NCBI GenBank assembly: GCA_963575645.1
Contig: OY754465.1
Coordinates: 5,084,001-5,148,000, forward strand
DNA: 64,000 nt
From: Xanthostigma xanthostigma
Lineage: Eukaryota; Arthropoda; Insecta; Raphidioptera; Raphidiidae
Reading direction: 5' to 3'
Shown: piece by piece, positions 23,024 through 35,331 of the stretch
Layout of the letters: every line of letters starts with the position of its first letter
Numbering within the stretch: the stretch's first letter is position 1
Notes under the pieces: generated by a model
The model's input: the letters and a program-made list of their open reading frames with translations, nothing else
What the model was told of the DNA's origin: nothing
Databases searched by the model: none
Made by a program: the position numbers and the translations under genes

Positions 23024-23639
23024 AATGTTCTTACTTATAAATTACATAAAAACACAGATAAATTCCAAGCAAGAGGCTTTGAGGTTATACATAAAAACAT
23101 GGATGACAGCTGTTCGCGACTATTAGCTACAATGTAATAGGGTTGCTAAGGAAACGACATCTAAACAACAGTTGATTGGTTGCTTTACTACCGCCCGAAC
23201 GCATTGGTGGGTGTAATCATACCAAGGATAAATGTTAGACTTTCTGCCTTACAATTAATGCAGTTTTGATCGAGGTATGAAGAAAAATTTATTAAAAGCA
23301 GAAAATCTACCACTGGAGATTGGACATCCCTAGTTTGATTCCACAGAAAGAATATTATCCTGACGGCCCCAACTGTAAAGCCCCTGTGCACCATCGCACA
23401 CAAACATACTTTTATGTATGCTACTGTTATTGGCTCAAAAGTTTACTACCGAGCGGAAAATCAAACGTTTAAATAAAAAAAGTCTGTTAATTCAATGGAA
23501 TAATTTAATTTGCTCCCCAGTTGAATTATATCAATCATTCAGGGTAGTAAAAATATTCAATAATGATTTGAAAATTCTCTTTACAATATTTATTGTATCT
23601 TTGAAGTATTAACCATATATTTAATAATTTACTATACGA

Positions 23640-24010
23640 ATCATTGTCTATCTCAATGTGCGGTGAGTGAAGGCAACAAAGCGTATGGAAAACATATCTG
23701 CGTCTCTTTCTTCGATGTAATTCCCCGATTTTTCCGATAATAGGATTGGTTGATGTACTTGCATTCAATCTCAATAAAGTATCTCTGTTTCAAAAACTTT
23801 GTCTTTTTCTATGACGTTAGCATGGGCGTACCTAGCTTTTGGCCCAGAGGAGGGGGCAAATTATAAATTTCTTAAGCCGGGGTCCCCGTGCTTGTTTTGC
23901 CCTCCTGGATACGCCAGTGCTTACGGCGTAAAAAGACAGAAGTATATGTTTGCACCCTAATGGTTCGATTGCTATTTTATTCCTATGCTCAGTATATAGA
24001 ATAAAAGATG
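23640..24010 (+). repeat. Family B repeat, copy 1
   Basis: Shares TTTCAAAAACTTTGTCTTTT, GGATACGCCA and TTTGCACCCT with 34610-34915, and in inverse orientation with 28480-28790. Contains CATGGGCGTACC, a motif common at the ends of insect retroposons. Class unknown. Confidence 0.65.
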
Positions 24011-24059
24011 ATATTTACTAAAATGAATACACATTTCAAACTGCAGAATAACAAAAGCG

Positions 24060-26870
24060 TGATACTAACCAAGGGCGTAGCTGGGGGGGATAAACGGGAT
24101 AATTACCCCTCCCCCCAGAATCATAATAATAAAAAAATAATACCGAAAACAAGACGAATACCATGGCTAAAAAATAAAATTTAGAAATACATTTTGAAAA
24201 TAAAATTGTACAATTGGTTTGGGAATAAATATTTTGCTTGACACCTTCCTTCGTGAGTATTCTTGTGTGATATTAACTTCTTATTTGTTGTCTCCTAAGT
24301 TAGATTTTTTAGTATATTTGCCACTGTTGACGTCGGTCGGATGGCAGGCCCTACGGGTCGGACCAAAATCTCTCGACATTTCATATCCCCACTGAACGTT
24401 TTAGCATCTTTTTTGAAAATGTTTATATATATATGGATTCCAAGGTGCACCTACCCAAAATTTTGTTAGCTCCGTAATTTTGTACAAAATATTTAATAAA
24501 AACTATCATATAGTGAACCAAGCAAGACACATTTACAAAATTTAATTAAAATCGGTTCAGTGCAGATTCGGAGATTAGCGCGGCCAAAATTTTGACACGA
24601 GATTTTTTATAAGATTGAATATTAACATTTTATTTTTTTAATTTTTATTTTTTTATAAAACAATACAAACACTATTTCATTAGAAAGTACTTTGTCAAAC
24701 ATTTTCTTTAATAATTATTACTAATTCGTTTGTTATACGTGCTAAAAATAAAAAAAAGAGATAAAATTTTTGAATAAACATATGAACGAATTATTTTAAA
24801 TTATAGATGCTCCAAAACCAACCGATTTTTGAAAAATAGCCGTGGAAAATATTTTTATAAATTAAGGACTATATTATGTAAATTAACTTTACCAAATATT
24901 GCCAAAATTTGAGCTCTCAGAAAATGCATGCTGAATAAAAAAAAAGATAAGAGTATTGTACATTTTCAAAATAAGTAACTCAAATTCTCATTCGTTAGTA
25001 TGTGAGATTTTATTAATTTTATGGTCTAAAAAATAACCGGGTTTTGATAGGGATTTATAATCAGGCTTATAAAGTATTTGAGTGAATGTATTTTAAAATA
25101 TACAAATACTGTTCTAGTACTTGTATTTGTATTTCAAATACTTTAAAAAAGTGTTTTTTACAAGATATGCATTAAAAGTATATGTATTTGCATTTAAAAA
25201 CCAATGAAGCAAGAGTATATTTGTATTTAAAAACTTTTAAAAAGTATTTTTTACAAATCTGGATTTATTTAATCTTCAACTGACTGTCTTATTCTTCGCC
25301 TACAAAATGTTGTCACTTTTTTGAATATTCAAATTGTTTTACAATTTTCCTTTTACATCTTTTGTAGTCATACAAAAAGAAAAGCCAAGCATTCTCTAAA
25401 ACAGGAAATTTCCGATCTAAAATAGGTAAGAGTCTGCCATCTCTGTGTGAAAACTCGAACTGAATAAAGATTTTCCGCAGGCACGATTCAAGAGATACGC
25501 ATTCAAATTTTCATAATGAAATTCACGAAAAGAGATAACATATTAATGTATTGACTATTGTTAAATTTCTCTTATCAAAATTATTTATTCTTATGGAAAC
25601 ACATCTCGTAAAGTTGATAAAAACGATTAATATAAAGCATATTATGTTCTTTTTATAAAATTACTTTAAGGTTTATTGGTTTACGTATTGCAACTTTTCT
25701 TTCATCAGTGATGACTAATGCTTTAGTAAGATAACCAAAATAAGCACTAAAAATTTTTGAAATCTATATTATCTATATACAGGGTCGGGCGTTTATCGTG
25801 ATTCAAGCTAATGTCTTGATTGGACTCAATTATTTCGAAAAAAGTTTCAAACAAAAGTATTGTTTAGTTTGAAGGTGGACATCGTTTAGAGACAAATACC
25901 ACTCCCCACCCTCAACCCCTGCGCAGGGATGAGGGTGACTTTGACATTTTTAATAGGAACACTTATTTTTTATCATAAATTATGATTTTTCGAGAAAAAA
26001 TATGCATAATTTGTCTGGAACATTTTTTTACCCGATGTCTCCCTCAACCTCTAAAATGCATGTCAAAAATCGGTTTCCCGAAACTTCGTTTAATTTTTAT
26101 ACCTAAACAACAATTTTGCACAGAAAATTACTAGAGGTAAATGTTGTTTGGTTTTTGGAAGGGTCATCGATGAAACATAAAAAAGATAGATATCTCGAAT
26201 TCGACTTTTTCGTCAGTTAATAATTTTTTCACTCCTGTATGGTCGGTAAATATGGTGGAAGCGCAGTTAATAATCACGGTACCTCAACCATACGCTTTTA
26301 CAGACAATCTTATTCAAAATAACCGAATCGCCTCGATAAAGCTTGTTCTAAGGTGCCTCCTCATATAACCTTAAACAAAATGGAGTTTCATTCAAATTGT
26401 TCGTATTTTTTCTGAAATAATCGCAGCCATAGATACAAACGCACTCATATATTATTACATATACCTACGCACAAAAAAAGCAAAATTATTTTTAAGTTAA
26501 ATGCTTTATTGAAATATAAATTAAGACACCAACTTATTAAAAAAAATTATTTTATGAGCTACTAAAACACATTTTTAAATTTTATTAGGTACGACATAAG
26601 CATAGCATCAAGAGCGTAGATACGGGAGTGGTAAAGGGGGTAATCACCCTCCCGCCCAAGATTTAAAAATAAAACTGAAAATATAACGAATACCTAGCTC
26701 TAAAATAAAATTTAGAAATATTTTTTTGTAAAGGAATAATGGAATTTATAAAATTAGTTTGGGAATAAATATTTTGCTTGACACCTTCCTTCGTGAGTGT
26801 TCTTGATATTAATAAAACTTAAAAAAAAATTGTTTATTTTTCCTTTAAAGAATAATTACGCCCTTGCATA
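24060..26870. repeat. AT-rich repeat debris, including a pair of related segments
   Basis: Segments at 24065-24290 and 26605-26815 are divergent copies (shared AATAAATATTTTGCTTGACA, CACCTTCCTTCGTGAGT). A TATACAGGGTCGGGCG terminus lies at about 25777. No gene is supported. Confidence 0.5.
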
Positions 26871-27001
26871 GCTTGAAACACTTACAACTAGCTTTATAAG
26901 TCTGTCTATTAGTCACGCTTTTTTGTATTTAGCTTGCAGCCCAAAAAGCTCAACCAATTTTGAAAATGTTAATAAAAATATTGTGGTTAATCGGCAATAA
27001 A

Positions 27002-29390
27002 TCATATATATTAATACGCTAAGGTTTAAGATGTTTGCCTCCCTTTTTAGAAAAAAGCTCACAATTTCTCCACATAAATTATATATCATTTTACAGATAA
27101 TTGCTTGCTCTACTGACATCGACAACTAAAAAATTTATTATTGCTTTTGTTTTTGTAAATTAATTAAAATACAGCAACGCTGAACAACGTCTGCCATCTG
27201 ACGGCTTTAATTTTGAAACAACGTCAACACTTCGATCTGTCATCTGACCTTCATACTGTAATACAACAGACACAATACTGCATACTGCCATCTGACGGCT
27301 TTAATTTTGATACAGCGAGCAACGCTGAACAACGTCATAGCAACGCTGCATGATGCCATCTGACGGTTTAGCTCAACGCTTTTGCTACTTGCGCCTCTAT
27401 ATGACAATTTTAGTAAAATATTTCTTCGATCTGTCATCTGAGCTTCATATTGTAATACAACAAAAAGAAGAACGTTATAAGCAGTGTGCTAAATTAGAAA
27501 CGAATTGAATACCTGCAATCATATTTAAAAAAACAATTTTGTAAAGTGATAATTATTATACTTATTTAGTGCGAATAATTCGCACAGGTCACTCTAGTAA
27601 ATCAATATTACTGAACCCTATATTCAAAATTTAAGCTGTAAGTCATGTACTTATAATTCACAGCGTACCAAAAGCGTCTTAATTGTGCATGAGATAGTTT
27701 GGTATTTGTTATTATCTCATTGCTTTGCCGCTTCATTAGCGAACTGTAACTATTATTATGAAGAAAGCTTATCTCAACGAAGAGATGAATATGATCCTTG
27801 GTTGATTTATGATGTTTGGATGAAGAAATTCCTCGTAGCATAGGATCAGGAAAAAACAGCACTATGGTAGAAATTGCATTTATTATGCTGACGTTTCGAC
27901 AATTATTTTTGTGATCTTCGAAGCTCTATTGAGAATTACAAGAAAACTATTATGATGCGTCACTACTTGAATTTTGGTCACAATCTACAGGCATTTCACT
28001 TTAATAGCTGGTAGCAGCCAGAGCAAATCTAAAATGTAAATGCAATGCCTTCTCAATTATTATACAAAACATCTAAATGTCGAACAGAATGTAATTTATG
28101 TATATCGTTAACGAAATTCGGTATATTCTCGAGCAACTAACAAATAGGTAGAGTCAGTCGTATTCACTCATTTATTGAAAATTGTGAACACGATAATAAT
28201 CCACTTTAATTTAAATTTCTCTTCTGCGCATGCGCCGATTTTCCCCAAAAACAATAGGGCTCTTCATATTTGCATACCAAACATCCTCCCAAAATTTGGT
28301 TTCAATCCGCTCATCCGTTTGACCTGTATCGTACTCACAGACTAACATTAACAGACGCACAGAGTTTTTCCAAAAATATGTTTTTTGGATTCGAAGGGCC
28401 TAAAAACGAAAAAATATTGTAACATTTTGAAAAGTGAATTTTGACCTAAATTAGTACCATTCCCCACTTGTGGGTTGGAATCATATACTTTTATTCTATA
28501 ACGAGCATAGGAATAAAATCGCAATCGAACTATCAGGGTGCAAAGGTATATTTCTGTCTTTTTTTAAGTCGTAAGAACTCGTTCGCTCTGATTGGCTTAA
28601 CGTCACAGAAAAATACAAAGTTTTTGAAACAGAGATACTATATTGACTGCTCTGTTTGGACATGTCTATGATAACATAAAGATATGTATCAATAGCATCG
28701 GAGAAATCAGGGAATTACATCGAAGAAAGAGACGCAGATATATGTTTGATACGTTTTGTTGCCTTCACTTACCGCACATTGAGTAGATAGATTCATGTAG
28801 TTAATTATTATTAGATACTAGTGTGACCTGTGCGAATTATTCGCACTAAATAAGTATAATATTTATCAATTTACAAAATTATTTTTTAAATATTCAATTC
28901 GTTTCTAATTTTGCACACTGCTTATAACGTTCTTCTTTTTGTTGTATTACAATATGAAGCTCAGATGACAGATCGAAGAAATATTATACTAAAATTGTCA
29001 TATAGCAAAAGCGTTGAGCTAAGCCGTCAGATGGCATCATGCAGCATTGCCGTGACGTTGTTCAGCGTTGCTCGCTGTTTCAAAATTACAGCCGTCAGAT
29101 GGCAGTATGCAGTATTGTGTCTGTTGCATTACAATATAAAGGTCAGATGACAGATCGAAGTGTTGACGTTGTTTCAAAATTAAAGCCGTCAGATGGCAGA
29201 CGTTGTTCAGCGTTGCTGTATTTTAATTAATTTACAAAAACAAAAGCAATAATAAATTTTTTAGTTGTCGATGTCAGTAGAGCAAGCAATTATCTGTAAA
29301 ATGATATATAATTTATGAGGAGAAATTGTGAGGTTTTTTCTAAAAGAGGGAGGCAAACATTCTTAACCTTAGCGTATTAATATATATGAT
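27002..29390. repeat. Long inverted repeat, about 590-bp arms
   Basis: 27002-27595 is the inverse of 28820-29390. They share ATATTAATACGCTAAGG, internal repeats of GCCATCTGACGGCTTTAATT with GAACAACG, and the inner terminus GACCTGTGCGAATTATTCGC. The spacer of about 1.2 kb includes other repeats (27.8-28.14, 28.22-28.47 and 28.48-28.79 kb). It is either two insertions of one element or a composite. Confidence 0.8.
28225..28478 (+). repeat. ACCATTCCAAC-ended element, terminal fragment
   Basis: Matches the right half of the 47.2-kb copy (GCGCCGATTTTCCCC, CCCAAAATTTGGTTTCAATC, ATTCCCCACTTGTGGGTTGG). Confidence 0.75.
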
Positions 29391-29399
29391 ATGGTTGGA

Positions 29400-30160
29400 A
29401 TGGTAAAAAACTATGTTATTATTGGATTGTGCGACATTCTTGCAGACGGACAGCACACATTTAAGCACACGGGCGTAGGTATCATTCGGCAGAATGTCAG
29501 AAGGCCCAGGCAGCTATACATCTTCTACAAGTAATGTAAATACATACATATTATACACACAGCACAGCGCACTGTATAGCCGAGGAGGGAATGAACAGCG
29601 CCCAGAGAGAGAGAAGTTCCAGTCTTATCTAAACTTATTAGCAATAAATTTAATACGGCTCATAAAAGTGCGAGGGCTGATGCCATAATATAATCTCTGA
29701 AGCAGGAGGTACCCCGTTCGATTTCTGCCGCCGCCACCACCGTACCATTCCTTCGCACGATCTCTTCCCGTTTGATTTCTTCAGCTTAAGAACAATCCAG
29801 AATATACAAACCTATCAAAATTTATAACTAGCGAATGAATCGTTCTCTGTAGCTAAACTTTAACATTATAAATGTCTTTTAAAAGTTATTCGCAAGAAAT
29901 TATGATGCGAAAAGCTCGATTCTCTTTCCCTCTGGAGTTTATTTTATGAATATGATTGCGGAAAATTATGTGATTTAACTCTTTAATTGCGCTATTGTAA
30001 ATTTGTTCAATGTTCGATGTAAAACTAGATAATGTATAGTTATTGCTGTGTTATTGCCAGGGGTGCATTTGTGAACATAAAAATTGGTACGCATGTAACT
30101 GTTGGGGTTTTCTTTCTGGTTCAACTATCTAAAGTTTAATTTAATTAATTTAACAAAAAT
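29400..30160. other. Unassigned sequence
   Basis: No repeat partner in the window. Moderately GC-rich around 29690-29770 (GCCGCCGCCACCACCG). No supported reading frame. Confidence 0.3.
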
Positions 30161-30166
30161 ATTTTT

Positions 30167-30718
30167 GACGTGATAACGTCTTATAAATTGATGAATCACC
30201 AATCTTATAAATTGATAAAACACCGGCTGCATGTTCGAAAAAGTGTAACGTAACGTTCGTAACGCGTAACGTTCCGCCTGACCCTGTGCGTGCTTTTCTC
30301 GAAAACGGCCCTAACGATTTGGATGAAATTTACTGAAAAGGGATTTTGGGGGGCAAAAAATCGTTTTCTTACAAATTTTATCATTATAAAAATCAATTTT
30401 TTGACGTATGAAAATACTTAAATATTGTAAGTAGGTTTTGGAATTTTATATTATAAACAGTGAAACAATTGTTTTATAAATATTATGACAGCTAATCTTT
30501 GAGACTTAAAATAAATACGGAAGAATATATTATTTATTATTTATTAAGAAATATTATATGGTGAGTAATTTAAATAAATAAAATTAACCTAAATTTGAAG
30601 CGAAAGATGCAATATCATAGATTAGAATTATTATAATTATTATATAAATTTAGCTTATGTATTACGGAATACGTTATCACGTAAAACTATCGTCCGTAAA
30701 CCGACTTTACAGACAACC
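30167..30718 (-). repeat. GGTTGTCTG...CACGTC element, long form, minus orientation
   Basis: Near full-length copy colinear with the one at 690-1265, in the opposite orientation, with intact ends and flanked by T runs. Confidence 0.8.
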
Positions 30719-31083
30719 AATTTTTTTTTATGTTCCTTTTTTGCATCCTGCCAATTTCAAGATTAATCAACTGTGTTTTTTTTTACACAAAAAAGTAAAT
30801 ACTTAAGCATAATGATTATCGTAATAGGCTACTGGTTTAAAACATTTATGAATCAATGAAAAAAATCAAACCATATAACGCCCAAATCGGACTAAAATGT
30901 CTTATGGAATTTGTAATATTTAATGTTTTTAACGTGTTTTGAGGAAAATGAAATAAATAATTATGAGATAAAATTTATTGATTTTTAAATGTGTTGACAC
31001 TAGTGTGCTCAAAATAGTAAATGATTAAAAAATAATTGCACACTAACAAGAATGCCATAATTGGTCTATTTCCAGTGTAACTT

Positions 31084-31707
31084 TTACCATTCCAACCCAC
31101 AAGTGGGGAATGGTACTAGTTTAGGTCAAAAATAACTTTTCAAAAATTTTACAATATCTTCCCGTTTTGAGGTCCCCGAATCCAAAAACATATTTTTGAA
31201 AAAACTGTGCGTCTGTTAGTCTGTGAACACGATACAGGTCAAACGGATGCACGAGCGGATTGAAACCAAATTTTGGGAGGATGTTTGGTATGCAAATATG
31301 AAGAGCCCTATTGTTTTTCGGGAAAATCGGCGCATGTGCAGAAGAGATATATGATATAACGGTGTTTTTATATAATAATTGTATACGTTTCATAACGGAT
31401 TATTATTCTATTTAGTTTTTCAAGAAAGTTTTCTTAAACAATTTTTTTTCTAAACTTTATAGTTTTGGAAATATTTTGAAAATAACAAAAAAATCAGCCG
31501 CTCTTTTGTTTTATGGATCTGTCAGAAATAAACTAGTTCGGCATGCTTTGATTAATTTTTATATGACGTGGAACATATTTTGTAGGTAACCATGGCAACG
31601 AATAGCAAATATCATATTGAATACTAGCTATTACCCGCGTCACCTCACGTGATATCAGATATTTAATTTTCTTTATTATAATCAAATGTCAACATTTTTG
31701 AACGCTG
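31084..31707 (-). repeat. ACCATTCCAAC-ended element, near full length
   Basis: Inverse of the 47.2-kb copy, from ACCATTCCAACCCACAAGTG to GTCAACATTTTT, about 620 bp. Confidence 0.8.
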
Positions 31708-32016
31708 GAGAGATAAATTACTTAAAAAAAACTCACAAATTATAATAGTTAACATTTTTCGTGAATGGGACAATAAGAACCCTTTAATAAATGTGCACTC
31801 TTTATTATCTATTACCATATTTTATTATGATTTTGACGCCTCCTGAAATTGCCCCCCCCCCCCCTACATCCAGGGCTAGATGCCCTCGGCTCGCCTTGGC
31901 AATCATAACGGGCAGCGCAAGAATCTTACACTTTCTGCCCTCGCGATATAAAATACTATTTCAACTATTTCTCAAATACTCTCTATTACGAACATTCCTC
32001 TACCTACAGTAAACAA

Positions 32017-32343
32017 TAGAGCTGTAAAAGTAACGAGAAATTGTGTACCCGTATGTATTCGTTACTTAAAGAACCAGTACCCGTTACTTTCGTATCGTTA
32101 CGTTACTCGTTACTTTTCATACGACATACAATCGTGTACTAACAGCATCAAGCATGTACCATCGCATCGAGGCGCGTCGCATACGTGATACGGTATGACT
32201 TCGTTCGCATCAAACGAGTCGATCTGACATGGATACGACAGATGCGAGTAACGAAATGAAATTGTAAGTAACGATTCGTTACTTCGAGTCAGACGATGTA
32301 CCCGTTACTCAGTAACGAATACATACAGTTTGTTACAGCTCTA
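32017..32343 (-). mobile_element. hAT-type MITE, intact, 327 bp
   Basis: Inverted ends TAGAGCTGTAA and TTACAGCTCTA, with a perfect 8-bp duplication GTAAACAA at 32009-32016 and 32344-32351. It is the intact relative of the split copy at 20.2-21.2 kb and shows its TTAA empty site near 32075. No coding. Confidence 0.93.
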
Positions 32344-32811
32344 GTAAACAACGTGTAACAGGTCTTGAACACCGCCAGGAGATTTCACTGTACATTGTAA
32401 AAAATTAATAATGAATGGATTAAACATTTTTAAATCGTCCTGCAAAAATCATAAAAAAGGGAATACATTCAGCTGTTTTATCGAAAGATATAAATATTTA
32501 GTTTTATAGTGAAAACTAAACTCATCTGTATAGATATCTTGTGTAACACAAATTACACAGTAAAACTGCACTGGCTTATTTCAGTATTGTGGACGCTGTT
32601 AAATAGATTGTAGGTTGTACCGAGTCTTCACTATCTCGGTGTCTCGTTTCGTCGCAACGGCAACGGTGTCGACGATATGCCCCTGTACTCCCATTGCTGT
32701 CCTAATTAATACCTTTTATCTGCATACTATAGCCTAGTTAACACTTCGCTGACCACAACGTGCGTCTTCAAATCGACTGACCGTTGAAGATAGTTAGTTT
32801 TACTAATTGCC

Positions 32812-33101
32812 TGAATTTGACTCTATTCAATAAGTAGAGTAACTGTGATCCATTGAAGTTAATGATAGAGTATTTGGAAAGAATTCCGTGGCATAAGGAG
32901 CGAAAATGAAGCAATACTGAAAACTTTTTTAAACTTGCATTTAATACTGACGTTTTGATACGTTTTGTATCATTTGAAAACTCTGAAGACGATACAAAAC
33001 GTATCGAAACGTCAGTATTAAATGCAAGTTTAAAAAAGTTTTCAGTATTGCTTCATTTTCGATCCTTATGCCACGGAATTCTTTCCAAATACTCTATCAT
33101 T
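32812..33101. mobile_element. Foldback with unique tail and 11-bp target duplication (family Q)
   Basis: Flanked by TACTAATTGCC (32801-32811 and 33102-33112). A unique tail of about 49 nt (TGAATTTGACTCTATTCAAT...) is followed by inverted arms of about 100 bp meeting near 32981. The right arm reads CTGAAGAC, GATAC-AAAAC-GTATC, GAAACGTC. The arms are almost identical, so it is probably young. Confidence 0.83.
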
Positions 33102-33112
33102 TACTAATTGCC

Positions 33113-33681
33113 CTTATCATCGAACACTATTAAAGATAGAAGTTACTGATCTTGGAACAAATTTATAGGTGAGACTAAAATTTACTTTCAATTCACCAAG
33201 CAAAATATCAGGTAGGAAAGTTAGTTAAAGAAAAACTGCACTATTAACTCCTTGCTCTTTTCGTTGAATATTTTGACGTTCACCCAAAAATCCGACCGAT
33301 GGCGTTAGAGTAAACGTAAAAAAAAAAACACACAAAATAATGTTTTATCCTGTCAAACGCACACAAAACTTCCAGTAACTTTATTGTTTCACAACTATAT
33401 ACACTTCACAAAAGGCTAATAAATAAATTCAAAAGAGTGAACTGTAGATATAATACTCCACGTTTATAGGTAAGGTATTCTGATATATGTGGCGGTCATT
33501 GTTATTTTATCAGGCGAATAAATATTTATAACCTGGGAATAAGACAGAATAGATTTATACCTGCAGTAAACATAATTCTGGTTGGTGAATTGAATTATCG
33601 CTATTTATTCGGAGAAATAGTTACTTGAAGAACAAATGAACCGAATAAATAACTACTTACGTTCGATGAATATGGCCATAA
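33113..33681 (+). repeat. Family K MITE, copy 3
   Basis: Colinear with 11214-11785 through TTGACGTTCACCCAAAAATC and GGCGAATAAATATTTATAAC. The family Q foldback is inserted right at its start. Confidence 0.78.
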
Positions 33682-34609
33682 GATGGCAGATTATCGCGTA
33701 GTGGACGAGCATTCGTCTTGCCAGAGGCGGCGCCTGAACATTTTAAATAGGTGTTCTGTTTGGTCAACATTCTAACACGAGCTAGGAATGGAGGATTAAT
33801 TAAATTTTTAACCACATTCATGTTTATAATGTTTTAATAATACACTTTTTTCAAACTACAATATACACTGATAACACTAGTCACTACTGCCATTAGCCAT
33901 ATTATGCTGCGTGACAGCTGTTCCGGACTATTGGCTGGTGGCAGTAGCGACAGTCTCATGGAGCGGCGTATATGATAACTAATTTTTTCTTTATAGCCGG
34001 TCGAAAGTACACACTTTCGGCATCAGTGCGTGCAATCCCACCAATGCATAAATTGAATTTCTGCTTTAAAATTGATGCCGGAAGTACGCAGTTTCGACCG
34101 AGGTATGAAGAAAATAAATTAATATTTTAATTTTGAACGGATTCGCTTAGTCAACAAAGGGTTGAATGCTTTATCTGCATGTGGCTGCATACTATGAACA
34201 GTTATTTGATGTCGGTCTGCACTTTGCTATAACAGCAGCTATCCTTTAGCGACTATATTTGTTAGCTACATTTAGCTATTAAAATATATCTTACACAAAT
34301 TCCTTCATTTTTATCGTAACATATGCCACATAGTCAGAGTGCCCGTCGGCAAAAATTTTATTGACACATACTCTCCCCAAACTTTGTATGTGGCTTCATT
34401 AGGCCTAGTCTGACACCTATTTCCTCTATGACTTTTCTTGATTTTGGGGCGTTTTCCCTCTAAATTTTCGGAAAGATGTCGTTTTGACGACATGTAAAAA
34501 TTTATAGATACCTACTGTTTGTTTTTTTAATTGGATAGCTTAAAAACTTCAACCAAAACGCTAAAATAATATTCTCTGACAAATAATATGCACCATTTAA
34601 AATGTCTGA

Positions 34610-34915
34610 CACCTCGAAATATATCTTCGATGTAATTCCCTGATTTCTCCGATGATAGGATTGGTTGATGTACTTGCATTCAATCTGAATAAAGTATCTC
34701 TGTTTCAAAAACTTTGTCTTTTTCTATGACGTTAACATGGGCGTACCCAGCTTTTGGCCCCGGAAGGAGCAAATAAGCTGGGTCCCCTGTGCTTGTTTTG
34801 CCCTCCTGGATACGCCAATGCTTACGGCGCAAAAAAGACAGAAGGATATGTTTGCACCCTTATAGTTCGATTGCGATTTTATTCCGATGCTCAGTATAGA
34901 ATAAAAGTATGTGTC
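34610..34915 (+). repeat. Family B repeat, copy 2
   Basis: Colinear with 23640-24010 (CCTGGATACGCCAATGCTTA, GTTCGATTGCGATTTTATTC). Confidence 0.65.
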
Positions 34916-35331
34916 ACGGGCGACGTAATATGTATGTGGTCCAAAAAAAAAAAGGTTGAGTACGGCTGATCAAAGACGAGGCGGAGTTACCACGAGTCGT
35001 GCCAGCGAAGCACAGTGCGAGATTTGTTGAACTAGTGGTGAGCTACAAGTAGGCGATTCGTATGCAAGCGGAGCCTTTCCATCTGAACAACGAACATGCC
35101 AGGATCTGTCAGTCAAAATGGCTCCTTATTCTTGCAAGAGATTTCTCTCTGGGGACCTCTATAAGTTCTGCACATACATACACTATAGCGGCTCGGTTAG
35201 ATGAACTCGCTTTGTAAAAGATAAAGCTAACAATGAATGTCGGTGGCCTCATATATGCTACAAGGTGTATCTAAACGATTTGGCTCACATTTTAAAACAT
35301 CCATGATCCATTTTGGTATTCATTTTTACCT

